Shown: positions 8,329-17,090, numbered from the stretch's first letter. The stretch: 64,000 nucleotides of DNA from Lentilactobacillus fungorum (GCF_016860605.1 NZ_BNJR01000010.1:62001-126000), one strand, 5' to 3'. Translations and numbers: made by a program. Notes: generated from the letters alone by a model not told the origin.

Positions 8329-9681
8329 TTAATGGTTATTTTGGTTCCCAATCAATCCATCATGCCAAAATAATTGCCATACCGTAAAGACACAATAAAT
8401 CAGTGAAATTCCCCAAGCAAGCGGATTTGAATAGCAAATCGCGATGAATCCAGCTGAACCTATGGCGATGAAACTGCCAATGGAGCGGCCTAATAATTCG
8501 CCGAAACCGGAGATGATGGCATAGCCGCTATGACCCCAGCCTTGCAGGGTATTGCGAAAAATCATCAATAATCCATGGATTGGAAAGAAAAAGGAAATAA
8601 TCGTGAGGTATTCAACCGCGCTTTTGGTTGTCGCAGGCGAACCAGTGCCGATGACCATGGTGACGAGTGGCGTTTTAGCTAAATTCACGATTATAAATGA
8701 AACCAGTGAGTAAATGACTTGGATGAGAACACCATTGGTAATTCCCTGCTTGATTCGTTGGCGATTCTTGGCGCCGAAGTTTTGGGCCTGGTAAGTTGCC
8801 ATGGCCGCACCAACGCTTTCCATTGGCAACGTGAACAATTGGCGAATTTTATCGGCAGCCGATTGGGCGGCGACAGTGCTTGATCCTAAGCGGTTAATCG
8901 CATCTTGCATGATGATGGCCCCGATTGCCGAGATACAATACTCAAAGCCCATCGGAATCCCAATCAAACTCATCTTGCGAATATGGGGCAGAGAAAAGCG
9001 CCAGTTTATTTTTTGGAGCGATAATTTTGAGCGGCCAATGAAGAACAGGCCAATATTTAATAGACCACCGATGAATTCACTAATCACGGTTGCCCAGGCA
9101 GCCCCGGCGATGCCCATCTGAAATTGCAGGATGAAAATGAGGTCGAGGACAATGTTAAGCATTAAGGAGGCAATTAAAAAGTGCAGCGGATGAATTGCAT
9201 CGCCGAATGCACGCAATGCCGCGGCGGAATAATTGTAAAGAAGATTGGCGGGAATCCCAATAAAAGAAATGGTCGTAAAGGTTAGGGCCATTGACATGAT
9301 ATTTGCGGGCGTGTTAAGTACCCTTAATAAAGGTAAGGTCATCCCAATCATCAGCGGCGTTAAAACAATAGCGTAAATGACACTTAGCCAAACACCGTTA
9401 GTGAAGAATTGTTTGGTTGCCAAATCATCGTGGGCCCCAACACTTTGGGAGAGGGGGATACTAAAGCCAATCGAGCTGCCCTGAATAAACCCGATGATTA
9501 AGAAACTTAGCGGGTAGTAAGCGCCGACTGCAGCGACCGCGTCAACACCAATTAAGCGCCCCACAATGAGGGTATCGATAAAATTGTAAAGTTGTTGAAA
9601 TAGTGAGCCGCCAACTAAGGGAAGCGAGAATAGAATTAGCTTAGTCAACGGATTACCAATTGTGAGGTCCTGTTTATTCAT
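8329..9681 (-). CDS. MATE-family efflux transporter
   Basis: A 450-residue polytopic membrane protein with the two-bundle layout of multidrug and toxic compound extrusion pumps (about 12 segments). Recognisable family blocks include NPLTKLILFSLPLVGGSLFQQLYN at the N-terminus, VGRLIGVDAVAAVGAYYPL, and AQSAADKIRQLFTLPMESVGAAMATYQAQNFGA in the second half. These pumps exchange Na+ or H+ for drugs or metabolites; the substrate is not readable. AAAGG precedes the ATG with normal spacing. It lies downstream of the gntR gene on the same strand but is separated from it by a terminator, so it is probably its own unit. Confidence 0.88.
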   Translation of the reverse strand: MNKQDLTIGNPLTKLILFSLPLVGGSLFQQLYNFIDTLIVGRLIGVDAVAAVGAYYPLSFLIIGFIQGSSIGFSIPLSQSVGAHDDLATKQFFTNGVWLSVIYAIVLTPLMIGMTLPLLRVLNTPANIMSMALTFTTISFIGIPANLLYNYSAAALRAFGDAIHPLHFLIASLMLNIVLDLIFILQFQMGIAGAAWATVISEFIGGLLNIGLFFIGRSKLSLQKINWRFSLPHIRKMSLIGIPMGFEYCISAIGAIIMQDAINRLGSSTVAAQSAADKIRQLFTLPMESVGAAMATYQAQNFGAKNRQRIKQGITNGVLIQVIYSLVSFIIVNLAKTPLVTMVIGTGSPATTKSAVEYLTIISFFFPIHGLLMIFRNTLQGWGHSGYAIISGFGELLGRSIGSFIAIGSAGFIAICYSNPLAWGISLIYCVFTVWQLFWHDGLIGNQNNH

Positions 9682-9710
9682 GGGGTAGCCTTTCTAATAG
9701 GGTCGAAAAA

Positions 9711-9744
9711 TAGGCTGAAAGTGGTTTAAGTTGCTTTCAGCCCA
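9711..9744 (-). terminator. Terminator of the gntR-family gene
   Basis: On the minus strand GGCTGAAAGC...CTTTCAGCC is followed by TATTTTT, 21 bases after the gntR stop. Confidence 0.75.
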
Positions 9745-9764
9745 TTAAATAACGCCGCAGTTAA

Positions 9765-10466
9765 TTATTTAGCTTCGGAATCTGATACTGCATCATTTAG
9801 TTCATCGTAGTTGCGAAAATAATCTGGGTAGGCTTCTAGAACTTGTCCCTTTTCCAACAACATTAAATGCAGATGTTCATTTACTAAGTATTCAAGGTCG
9901 TCAATCCTTTTTTCAACCACAGCGTCAAAGATATTTTGGTGTTGGGTGTAAATGGTACTCCAATTCAAGTCCATTTCTTTGAGCCGAAGCCGTCGGAAAC
10001 GGTTCAATTGGGTGTTGTTAATCTGCAGCCATTCCCAGACGGTATCCTTATTAACAACTTTATAAAATTCGTGGTGAAAATCCTGATCAAGGTCAAAAAA
10101 GCTGTCTGGGTTAATTTCACTGGCAGTTTTGTCTTGTTGTTCAAGGTTTTTTTCGAGAATTGCCAGTGAGTCGTTAGAAATATTGGCGGCGGCATTGACC
10201 ATAATCTTAGGTTCAATGCATTCTCGAACAAATCGAGCGTCCTTGGCATCTGCCATATCAATTCTAGTAATATAGGTGCCACTTTGCGGAATAACCTCAA
10301 TTAGACCTTCACGTTCAATTCGGATAATCGCTTCTCTAACGGGGGTTCTGCCAAGGCCGAGTTCTTTAGAAATGGTCTTTTCAGATATTTTTTGTCCAGG
10401 TACGTAATCGAAATGAATAATCTTGTATTTGATTTCGTTGTAAGCATCGCTTCGCATATTGTCCAT
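9765..10466 (-). CDS. GntR-family regulator, FadR/FCD subfamily (candidate hexuronate/gluconate regulator)
   Basis: A 233-residue DNA-binding protein: winged helix-turn-helix at about residues 5-70 (SEKTISKELGLGRTPVREAIIRIEREGLIEVIPQSGTYI region) and an all-helical FCD ligand domain with metal-site-like residues D in DLDQDFHHEFY and a late H. ATG 10466 is chosen because AAAGGAG lies about 10 bases upstream; earlier in-frame ATGs lack a site. It is divergent from uxuB, the arrangement of UxuR/ExuR-type hexuronate regulators. Ten related boxes in the window (CTGATATATCAG type) are the probable targets. The ligand (fructuronate, glucuronate, gluconate or mannonate) is inference only. Confidence 0.85.
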   Translation of the reverse strand: MDNMRSDAYNEIKYKIIHFDYVPGQKISEKTISKELGLGRTPVREAIIRIEREGLIEVIPQSGTYITRIDMADAKDARFVRECIEPKIMVNAAANISNDSLAILEKNLEQQDKTASEINPDSFFDLDQDFHHEFYKVVNKDTVWEWLQINNTQLNRFRRLRLKEMDLNWSTIYTQHQNIFDAVVEKRIDDLEYLVNEHLHLMLLEKGQVLEAYPDYFRNYDELNDAVSDSEAK

Positions 10467-10496
10467 CGTACTAATCTCCTTTATAACACAAGACAT

Positions 10497-10502
10497 ATTA
10501 TA
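10497..10502 (-). promoter_or_regulatory. Extended -10 element of the gntR-family gene
   Basis: On the minus strand TGCTATAAT forms an extended -10, 31 bases upstream of the start; the -35 is weak. Confidence 0.5.
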
Positions 10503-10541
10503 GCATATCAACACCCCAAAAATGGTTGAAAAATGCCGCTA

Positions 10542-10569
10542 TTGACAATCTGATATATCAGAATATAAT
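10542..10569 (+). promoter_or_regulatory. uxuB promoter with operator between -35 and -10
   Basis: TTGACA (10542-10547) and TATAAT (10564-10569), spacer 16. The perfect palindrome CTGATATATCAG (10550-10561) fills the spacer, so a bound repressor would block polymerase directly. A second related box, CTGGTGTATTAG, lies at 10594-10605. Confidence 0.8.
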
Positions 10570-10593
10570 GAACGTGGAAGCGGATTCAGAACA

Positions 10594-10605
10594 CTGGTGT
10601 ATTAG
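10594..10605. promoter_or_regulatory. Second candidate operator in uxuB leader (CTGGTGTATTAG)
   Basis: It sits 33 bases after the -10 element and 44 bases (centre to centre) from the perfect box at 10550, about four helical turns, which would suit looping or cooperative binding. Confidence 0.45.
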
Positions 10606-10616
10606 TTCCGTTTTTT

Positions 10617-10680
10617 AGCCGCTTTGTTCACTTTATTAGGACAGCTGCGCCAGGCAGAAACCTGGCTCCGCTCACTTGTT
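10617..10680 (+). repeat. Remnants of long-hairpin repeats in uxuB leader
   Basis: A 3' tail (CCGCTTTGTTCACTT, 10619-10633) is followed by a copy reduced to its outer stem: AGCTGCGCCAGGCAGAAA joined directly to CCTGGCTCCGCTCACTTG. The inner variable stem and loop have been removed exactly, a useful clue to how the elements shrink. Confidence 0.7.
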
Positions 10681-10681
10681 T

Positions 10682-10803
10682 TAGGACAGCTGCGCAAAGC
10701 AGAAAGCTCCGTGTAAGCACCTCTGGGAAAAATTCCAAGCCCGGGAATTTCCCCCAGAGGAGCCTTACACTCCGCTTTCTAACCGCTTTGCTTCGCTCAC
10801 TTG
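10682..10803 (+). repeat. Long-hairpin repeat copy 1 (uxuB leader, subfamily I)
   Basis: Outer stem GCAAAGC/GCTTTGC, then AGAAAG/CTTTCT, GTGTAAG/CTTACAC, then the variable stem CTCTGGG/CCCAGAG, then ATTCC-AAGCCCG-GGAAT. It lies between the promoter and the ribosome site, so it is transcribed in the 5' leader of uxuB. Confidence 0.9.
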
Positions 10804-10804
10804 T

Positions 10805-10926
10805 TTTAGGACAGCTACGCAAAACAGAAACTTCCGCATAAGCACCTTGGTCAAAAATTCCAAGCCCGGGAATTCTTGACCAAGGAGACTTATGCGCCAG
10901 TTTCTAACCGCTTTGCTTCGCTCACT
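10805..10926 (+). repeat. Long-hairpin repeat copy 2 (uxuB leader, subfamily I)
   Basis: Same plan as its neighbour but the variable stem is CTTGGTCAA/TTGACCAAG. It ends 8 bases before the uxuB ribosome site AGGAGG (10935-10940). Confidence 0.9.
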
Positions 10927-10948
10927 TATACATTAGGAGGATCAATTA

Positions 10949-12571
10949 ATGGTAAAGATTACGGATGATTATTTAACCAATCAACAAGAATTTACAGATG
11001 CAGGCATTAAGGTTCCTGACTATGATATTAAAACTAAGACCGGCGCCACTCGTTGGGTTCACTTTGGTGGTGGTAATTTATTTCGGGCTTTCCATGCAGC
11101 CATTGCCAATCAATTGCTCGAATCAGGTGATCTTGATTCAGGAATTGTCGTTGCTGAAACCCATGATAAGGGGGTCGTTGAAGACGTCTATCGGAAGTTT
11201 AATAACCGAATCCTGCGCGTGATTACTCATGAAGACGGTAATTTTGAAAAGGAATTATTTGCTTCAGTTGCCGACGCGCTATATTTTGATCAAAGCAATC
11301 CTGATGGCTGGCAAAAACTGTTCAAAATTTTTGAAAATCCCGCTTTGCAATTGGCAACTTTTTCCATTACTGAAAAGGGCTATAACTTGTGGGATAGTCA
11401 AGGCAACTTGCTGCCAATAATCCAAGATGACATTAAGAATGGTCCTAAAGCACCAAAGAATAATATGGCGTCATTGACTGCTTTGATGTTTGCTCGGTTT
11501 AAAGCGGGCAAATATCCGATGGCTTTGTTAAGCACAGATAATTTCTCACAAAATGGTGAGAAACTTGAAAAAAGTGTCCTGACAATTGCTGAAGGCTGGG
11601 CAGAAAATGGGTTAGTCCCATCTGAATTCATTGACTATCTAAAGGATGACAAGGCCGTTAGTTTCCCGCTTTCGATGATTGATCGGATTACTCCTAACCC
11701 TTCTGAAGCTGTTTCTGAAAAGCTCAAAGAAGATGGCTTTGACGATTACACAATTTATCATACCCCAGGACACACAAACATTGCGGCCTTTACGAATACT
11801 GAAGAGGTTCATTATTTGGTTGTGGAAGATGACTTTCCAAACGGCCGACCAGCCTTGGATAAAGCTGGCGTGATCTTAACGGATCGTGATACGGTGAATG
11901 ATGCTGACGAAATGAAAGTTACAACCTGCTTGAACCCACTGCATACAGCCTTAGCGGTTAATGGTAGTTTACTTGGTTTTAATTCAATTGCCAAAGAAGT
12001 CAGCGACAATGATATGCTCAACTTAATCAAGCAGATCGGCTACGTAGAAGGCTTGCCAGTTGTTAAGGATCCAAAGGTTATCAACCCGAAGACGTTTATT
12101 GATCAACTTGTGAATAAACGACTGCCAAACCCATACATTCCAGATATGCCGCAACGAATTGCTACTGATACATCTCAAAAGTTATCAGTTCGATATGGCG
12201 TGACGATTCAACACTATCTTGATGATCCAAAGCGTGATCCAAAAGATCTTCACTTCATTCCGCTTGTATTGGCAACTTGGTGCCGTTATTTGATGGCTGT
12301 CGATGATCAAGGCAAATCATTTGATCCTAGTCCAGATCCACTGTTATCAGAATTGCAGCCAAAGGTAAGTGACATTCAATTGGGCAAACCAACTGACGTT
12401 CATGCCCACTTAAAAGATATCTTGTCAAACAAGTCAATCTTTGGTCATGATTTATATGCGATTGGCTTAGGCGAAACCGTTGAAAATTACTTTGCTCAAC
12501 AAATTAGTGGGACAGGTGCAGTTCGCAAGACTTTGGAAGATACTTTGTCCAAATATGCTCAAACCGTCTAA
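10949..12571 (+). CDS. uxuB: Fructuronate reductase (mannitol dehydrogenase family)
   Basis: Interconverts D-fructuronate and D-mannonate with NAD(H), third step of glucuronate breakdown after uptake and isomerisation. The 540-residue length is typical for Firmicute UxuB. The N-terminal Rossmann part carries HFGGGNLFRAFH; the C-terminal mannitol-dehydrogenase domain follows (NPLHTALAVNGSLLGF, KYGVTIQHYLDD-like RYGVTIQHYLDD). AGGAGG lies 8 bases before ATG. First gene of an operon with uxaC and an aldose-epimerase-like gene. Its leader of about 375 bases contains two operators and two full hairpin repeats. The next enzyme, UxuA (mannonate dehydratase), is not in the window. Confidence 0.9.
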   Translation: MVKITDDYLTNQQEFTDAGIKVPDYDIKTKTGATRWVHFGGGNLFRAFHAAIANQLLESGDLDSGIVVAETHDKGVVEDVYRKFNNRILRVITHEDGNFEKELFASVADALYFDQSNPDGWQKLFKIFENPALQLATFSITEKGYNLWDSQGNLLPIIQDDIKNGPKAPKNNMASLTALMFARFKAGKYPMALLSTDNFSQNGEKLEKSVLTIAEGWAENGLVPSEFIDYLKDDKAVSFPLSMIDRITPNPSEAVSEKLKEDGFDDYTIYHTPGHTNIAAFTNTEEVHYLVVEDDFPNGRPALDKAGVILTDRDTVNDADEMKVTTCLNPLHTALAVNGSLLGFNSIAKEVSDNDMLNLIKQIGYVEGLPVVKDPKVINPKTFIDQLVNKRLPNPYIPDMPQRIATDTSQKLSVRYGVTIQHYLDDPKRDPKDLHFIPLVLATWCRYLMAVDDQGKSFDPSPDPLLSELQPKVSDIQLGKPTDVHAHLKDILSNKSIFGHDLYAIGLGETVENYFAQQISGTGAVRKTLEDTLSKYAQTV

Positions 12572-12602
12572 ACTGATTACATCGAAGAGGAGATAACAAA
12601 TT

Positions 12603-14027
12603 ATGACTTTATTAAACGATGATTTCTTATTAACAACGCCAATGGCCAAGAAGTTGTTTCATGATCATGCGCAAAAGATGCCAATTATTGACTATCACTG
12701 TCACTTGGATCCAAAGGAAATTTATGATAATCGCAATTATGACAATATTACCCGAATTTGGGTCAATGATGGCAATGTCGGCGACCATTACAAGTGGCGT
12801 TTGATGCGGGCTAACGGGGTTCCCGAAGACCTGATTACCGGCGACGGTGATGATTACGACAAGTTTATCGCTTGGGCTGGCACGATTGAAAAATCATTAG
12901 GTAACCCTTTGTATGAATGGACCCATCTGGAATTGAAACGTTTCTTTGGCATTAACGATGTCTTCAATAAGCAATCTGCACCAGCCATTTGGAAACAAGC
13001 TAACGAAATGTTGGCAACCGATGACTTTAAGCCAAGAAATTTGATTAAGCGGATGAATGTTAAAGCAGTTTGCACGACCGATGACCCAGCTTCTGACTTG
13101 AAATATCATCAATTATTGAAGAAAGAAGAAGCTGATAACGGCTTTAAAGTATTACCGGCGATGCGACCAGATAAGGCGCTTCATTTAACTGATACAACTT
13201 TTGGAGATTACTTGGATCAATTAGCTGGCGTTTCTGGCGTTAAGATTGACTCCTTTAAGCATCTAATGGCTGCTTTGAGGCAACGGTTTGAATTCTTTGC
13301 CAGCATTGGTGGTAAACTTTCCGATCATGGTTTGAACTTCTTTAGATTTGAAAAAGCCAGTGATGACGAACTTGATGACATTATTGATCGGGCTCGCAAT
13401 AATAAGCCATTATCCACTTCAGATATCGATAAATATCAAACGATGCTGATTGAGAACCTGATGAGATTGAACAAGGAATTTAATTGGACAATGCAGTTCC
13501 ATATGAATGTAACCCGAAATGCCAATAAACCAATGTTTGAAAAGTTTGGTGCAGATGGCGGCTTTGATTCAATGGGGACTCAGCCTGATATTGCCCAAGA
13601 ATTCATGAAACTGTTGATTGATATGCAAACGGAAAACGAAATTCCACGAACCATTCTTTATTCACTGAATCCAAACGATTGGATGGAATTAGCGACTGGG
13701 ATGGGTGACTTCCAACAAGACGGCGTTCAAAAGCTACAATTAGGCGCTGCATGGTGGTTTAATGATACTTTTGATGGGATGAAACGACAGTTGACGATCA
13801 TGGCCGAACAAAGTTTGCTGCCGAACTTTGTGGGGATGCTAACGGATTCACGGAGCTTCCTATCATATCCACGTCATGAATACTTCCGTCGGGTACTTTG
13901 CAATGTGATTGGTGAATGGGTTGAACGCGGTCAGGCACCGGAAGATGAAGATTATCTTGGCCAAATTGTTGAGGACATTTCTTACAACAATGCTTACAAC
14001 CAATTTAAATTCTTTGATAAGGACTAG
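12603..14027 (+). CDS. uxaC: Glucuronate (uronate) isomerase
   Basis: Converts D-glucuronate to D-fructuronate (and galacturonate to tagaturonate), cytoplasmic, amidohydrolase superfamily. The 474-residue protein has the metal-ligand motif DYHCHLDP at residues 30-37 and family blocks [34 protein letters not shown], and [14 protein letters not shown] near the end. GAGGAG precedes the ATG and the gene follows uxuB by 31 bases, so they are cotranscribed. A four-copy hairpin-repeat array begins directly after the stop and separates it from the epimerase-like gene. Confidence 0.93.
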   Translation: MTLLNDDFLLTTPMAKKLFHDHAQKMPIIDYHCHLDPKEIYDNRNYDNITRIWVNDGNVGDHYKWRLMRANGVPEDLITGDGDDYDKFIAWAGTIEKSLGNPLYEWTHLELKRFFGINDVFNKQSAPAIWKQANEMLATDDFKPRNLIKRMNVKAVCTTDDPASDLKYHQLLKKEEADNGFKVLPAMRPDKALHLTDTTFGDYLDQLAGVSGVKIDSFKHLMAALRQRFEFFASIGGKLSDHGLNFFRFEKASDDELDDIIDRARNNKPLSTSDIDKYQTMLIENLMRLNKEFNWTMQFHMNVTRNANKPMFEKFGADGGFDSMGTQPDIAQEFMKLLIDMQTENEIPRTILYSLNPNDWMELATGMGDFQQDGVQKLQLGAAWWFNDTFDGMKRQLTIMAEQSLLPNFVGMLTDSRSFLSYPRHEYFRRVLCNVIGEWVERGQAPEDEDYLGQIVEDISYNNAYNQFKFFDKD

Positions 14028-14028
14028 A

Positions 14029-14146
14029 ACAGCTGCGCCAGGCAGAAAGCTACACGTAAGCACCTCTAACAAAAATTCCAAGCCCGGGAATTTCTGTTAG
14101 AGGAGACTTACGCTCCGCTTTCTAAGCGCCTGGCTCCGCTCACTGT
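14029..14146 (+). repeat. Long-hairpin repeat copy a (uxaC-epimerase spacer)
   Basis: Outer stem GCCAGGC/GCCTGG, variable stem CCTCTAACA/TGTTAGAGG, tip ATTCC-AAGCCCG-GGAAT. It begins 2 bases after the uxaC stop codon. Confidence 0.9.
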
Positions 14147-14149
14147 TAT

Positions 14150-14270
14150 TAGGACAGCTGCGCGAAGCAGGGAGCTGCACCTAAGGCAACTTGCTCAAAA
14201 ATCCAAGCCCGGGATTTCTGGCCAAGATGCCTTATGCTCCAGTTTCTAAGCGCTTTGCTCCGCTCACTGT
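14150..14270 (+). repeat. Long-hairpin repeat copy b (uxaC-epimerase spacer)
   Basis: Core GCTGCACCTAAG present; variable stem GCAACTTG.../...CCAAGATGC pairs imperfectly, the least regular of the four; tip ATCC-AAGCCCG-GGAT. Confidence 0.85.
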
Positions 14271-14276
14271 TTTCTA

Positions 14277-14393
14277 GACAGCTGCGTCAGGCAGAAATCT
14301 CCGTATAAGCACCTCGGACAGAAATTCCAAGCCCGGGAATTCCTGGCCGAGGAGCCTTATACGGAGATTTCTAACCGCCTGACTCCGCTCACT
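14277..14393 (+). repeat. Long-hairpin repeat copy c (uxaC-epimerase spacer)
   Basis: Outer stem GTCAGGC/GCCTGAC, different from its neighbours yet complementary; variable stem CCTCGG/CCGAGG; tip ATTCC-AAGCCCG-GGAAT. Confidence 0.9.
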
Positions 14394-14399
14394 GTTATT

Positions 14400-14517
14400 A
14401 GGACAGCTGCGCAAAGCAGAAAGCTGCACCTAAGTCAACTTGTCCAAAAATCCAAGCCCGGGATTTCCGGCCAAGTTAACTTAGGCTCCGCTTTCTAAGC
14501 GCTTTGCTCCGCTCACT
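14400..14517 (+). repeat. Long-hairpin repeat copy d (uxaC-epimerase spacer)
   Basis: Outer stem GCAAAGC/GCTTTGC, core GCTGCACCTAAG / CTTAGGCTCCGC, variable arm AACTTG/CAAGTT, tip ATCC-AAGCCCG-GGAT. It ends 8 bases before the ribosome site of the epimerase-like gene. Confidence 0.9.
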
Positions 14518-14538
14518 TAAATTATAGAGGTGCTAATG

Positions 14539-15420
14539 ATGCAAATAATTGAAAATAGTCAGTTTCAAGCGGCAATCGATGAGCACGGTAGTCAATTGAC
14601 CCATTTGATTAACAAGGCTGGTAATTTTGACTATATTTGGAATAATGATTTGTGGCCAAAACATGCGCCAATTTTATTTCCAGCGATTGGCCGATCAAAT
14701 GACGATGCGTATCTGATCGATGGCAAGAAGTACGAGATGCCCCAACATGGGTTTGCAGCTGATTATGATTTTGAAGTAACGGCTAAGCAGGCCGACGCAG
14801 TGACGTTGTCATTACATTCAAGCGAGGCAACAAAAAATAATTATCCATTTGATTTTGAGCTTACAGTGACGTTTACACTGACCGATAAAGGCTTAAACGT
14901 ATCATTTACTGTTAAAAATGACAGTGATGGCGACTTATCATATTCACTCGGCTATCACCCTGCCTTTAATGTACCAATTGCCAACGAAGGCGCTTTTGAC
15001 GACTATCAAGTCGACCTAGAACCGGCTCAAGCGTCTTTGGACACCTACGAGATTGTTAAGAAACCCAATCCTTATCGTTCCGGTAAGCTTGAGAAGCTGC
15101 CGAATTACAGTAACGGGATTGTTGAATTAGATCATGAGATGTTTGCCAAGGGGCTTTTAATTATCAAAAATACCGGGATTAAAACGGTTAAATTATACTC
15201 AAGGGCAACTAAGCACGCCGTAACGGTTGACGTGGCTGACTTTGACCACGTGACGCTTTGGACTAAAGAGGGCGCCAACGCACCATTCCTTTGCATTGAA
15301 CCGTTTAATGGCCTTCCTGATGTTTATGGTGATTTAGTGGAATTAAAGTCCAAGGAAGATAATCAACATCTCGATGCCAAAGACAGTAAGAGCTACCAAA
15401 TTAATATCGCATTACAGTAA
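14539..15420 (+). CDS. Aldose 1-epimerase-family protein (LacX/YihR-like)
   Basis: A 293-residue beta-sandwich mutarotase-type protein. Family marks: RSNDDAYLIDGKKYEMPQHGF with the conserved H near residue 75, and LGYHPAFNVP carrying the second catalytic-type histidine; the acidic residue is in FLCIEPFNG. Such proteins equilibrate sugar anomers and sit in many catabolic operons; a uronate or its glycoside is the likely substrate given uxuB-uxaC upstream. AGAGGTG (14526-14532) supports ATG 14539; ATG 14536 and GTG 14530 are in frame but too close. It differs from the full-length galM at 36.8 kb. Last gene before a bidirectional terminator. Confidence 0.8.
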   Translation: MQIIENSQFQAAIDEHGSQLTHLINKAGNFDYIWNNDLWPKHAPILFPAIGRSNDDAYLIDGKKYEMPQHGFAADYDFEVTAKQADAVTLSLHSSEATKNNYPFDFELTVTFTLTDKGLNVSFTVKNDSDGDLSYSLGYHPAFNVPIANEGAFDDYQVDLEPAQASLDTYEIVKKPNPYRSGKLEKLPNYSNGIVELDHEMFAKGLLIIKNTGIKTVKLYSRATKHAVTVDVADFDHVTLWTKEGANAPFLCIEPFNGLPDVYGDLVELKSKEDNQHLDAKDSKSYQINIALQ

Positions 15421-15460
15421 TAGATTGAATTTAACGATTTTTGTTATCAACATCGCAGTC

Positions 15461-15498
15461 AAAAAAACCAACTTTCGATTTTTGAAAGTTGGTTTTTA
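15461..15498. terminator. Bidirectional terminator between epimerase-like gene and symporter
   Basis: AAAAACCAACTTTC and GAAAGTTGGTTTTT flank a 7-base loop; A- and T-runs on both sides serve the two convergent genes. Confidence 0.85.
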
Positions 15499-15525
15499 TT
15501 TGGACAATAAATTGAAGTGGTCAGG

Positions 15526-16968
15526 TTACTTGCTTGAAGAATCTGAATTATCTGTTTTTTCTTCTTCAGTGTTTTCCATGTGGATTCGTCGAAGTGTAGC
15601 AGCATTTTCAAGCACTTTCTTCTTACTTAGTGGATAGAAGAAGAACAAGATGATTGCGTCCAATGTCAAACAAACCGTTGGTACGCCAGTTGCTAATTCA
15701 TAGATCCGGTTAACAACGGCGGTCGTTTGCTGAACCCCACCGCTAGTAGAGGAGACGTAACCGATAAAGGTGAGCATAAACCCACCGAAGCCGCCGGCAA
15801 TGGCTTGAGCAACCTTACGAGCAAAGGAGTTTACCCCGTAAACAATGCCATCTTCACGAACGCCAGTAATTACTTCATGATTATCAATAACGTCCGTGAT
15901 GAAAGCCCAAATCATCAAGTTGAAAACGCCAGCCCCCAGAGACCCTAAGACTAACATGATTAGATAAAATTCAACGCTATGGGTATGGGTAACTAATAAA
16001 ATGCCATACATAAGAGCACCAAATACCAGTGCCGTTACGGAAGCTTCCTTCCGTCCAAATCGTCGGGTCATCCAATTACTAAATGGTGCCAGTAAAAGAA
16101 CGGTTGCAAAATTAACGATTAGGGCAAGCGACATGGCCGCTTTGTTTTGGAAGTAATCGTTAAATAGATATGAAATAAGCGTTCCGGATAAGTTCTGGAA
16201 GATAACTAAAATCAAGTCGGCTAGAACCAAAATTAATAGCGCGCGGTTTTCCAGCATCCCTTTTACCAAACGGCCCATTGGGACTTTCTCACTTTTTTCG
16301 GTTCGCACCCGTTCAGTCGTGAGGTGTGTTGTCAATTCATAGCAAATATAGCCTAAAATGGCACAAGCAACGACGACCCAGAAAAATCGGTTGCCTGAAA
16401 TCTTTTGAGAAGCGCCAATGTACATAAACATAGGGATGATATAACTGGTGATCGCGCTTCCCAAAGCAGACCCCATTGCCCGGAATGTTGACAGCGACGT
16501 CTTATCGTTAGGATCACTACTAATTGCCGAAGCCATCGAACCATAGGGGATGTTAACGGATGAGTAGAAAATCCCCCAGGCCAAGTAGGTAATGAAGACA
16601 TAGGTGAGTCGCATTGGCAATTCCCAATCCTTAACGATTGGAACAAAAAGAAGAACTAATGAAATTAACAGTGGGTACTTCATTCGAACCATCCATGGCT
16701 TGAACCGGCCGCTCTTGTGAAGCTTACTATTATCGACCAGACGGCCAACTGTTATATCAGCAAACGCATCTACGAACCGGGCGATGATAAATAATGTTCC
16801 AACCTGGGCGCCGGTTAAACCAAGCACGTTGGTGTAGAAAATCATCAAGAATGAATTAACCACGTTAAATGAAAAATTATTCCCGATATCTCCAAACATG
16901 TACCCCAGCTTGTCTTTAATGTTAAATGGATGACTGGCAACGAAGACAGTTTTTTGAGTCTTATCCAA
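15526..16968 (-). CDS. GPH-family cation symporter (glycoside-pentoside-hexuronide), copy 1
   Basis: A twelve-segment secondary transporter of 480 aa. Family signatures are the N-terminal KLGYMFGDIGNNFSF block, FADITVGRLVDNSKLHKSGRFKPW and GVREDGIVYGVNSFARK. It is nearly a duplicate of the protein at 22762-24180. Given a GntR box in its leader and uxuB/uxaC/uidA nearby, hexuronides or glucuronate are the likely cargo, imported with H+ or Na+. The frame is open to 17028. I chose TTG 16968 because GAGGAAG lies about 10 bases upstream and both copies align from LDKTQKT; GTG 16977 is the alternative. Confidence 0.85.
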   Translation of the reverse strand: MDKTQKTVFVASHPFNIKDKLGYMFGDIGNNFSFNVVNSFLMIFYTNVLGLTGAQVGTLFIIARFVDAFADITVGRLVDNSKLHKSGRFKPWMVRMKYPLLISLVLLFVPIVKDWELPMRLTYVFITYLAWGIFYSSVNIPYGSMASAISSDPNDKTSLSTFRAMGSALGSAITSYIIPMFMYIGASQKISGNRFFWVVVACAILGYICYELTTHLTTERVRTEKSEKVPMGRLVKGMLENRALLILVLADLILVIFQNLSGTLISYLFNDYFQNKAAMSLALIVNFATVLLLAPFSNWMTRRFGRKEASVTALVFGALMYGILLVTHTHSVEFYLIMLVLGSLGAGVFNLMIWAFITDVIDNHEVITGVREDGIVYGVNSFARKVAQAIAGGFGGFMLTFIGYVSSTSGGVQQTTAVVNRIYELATGVPTVCLTLDAIILFFFYPLSKKKVLENAATLRRIHMENTEEEKTDNSDSSSK

Positions 16969-17063
16969 AATTGTCACTTCCTCAGAATAAAATAAATGAA
17001 TAATTAAAATAATTTCTGCAACAATCAATCAAAATAAATAAGTGCGCGGTCGGATAAATTGAA

Positions 17064-17090
17064 TTAGCTCATGAGTTATCTCCTCCTAAC
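17064..17090 (-). promoter_or_regulatory. Strong ribosome site with a two-codon reading frame in the symporter 1 leader
   Basis: Right after the operator, AGGAGGAGATAACTC leads to ATG-AGC-TAA (17072-17064), about 95 bases upstream of the symporter start. Either a minimal upstream ORF or the scar of a lost gene start. Confidence 0.4.

Noticed and set aside
14029-14517. Hairpins considered as ordinary rho-independent terminators
   Set aside because: No T-run follows any copy, several occur in series, and in the uxuB case they lie between promoter and gene.
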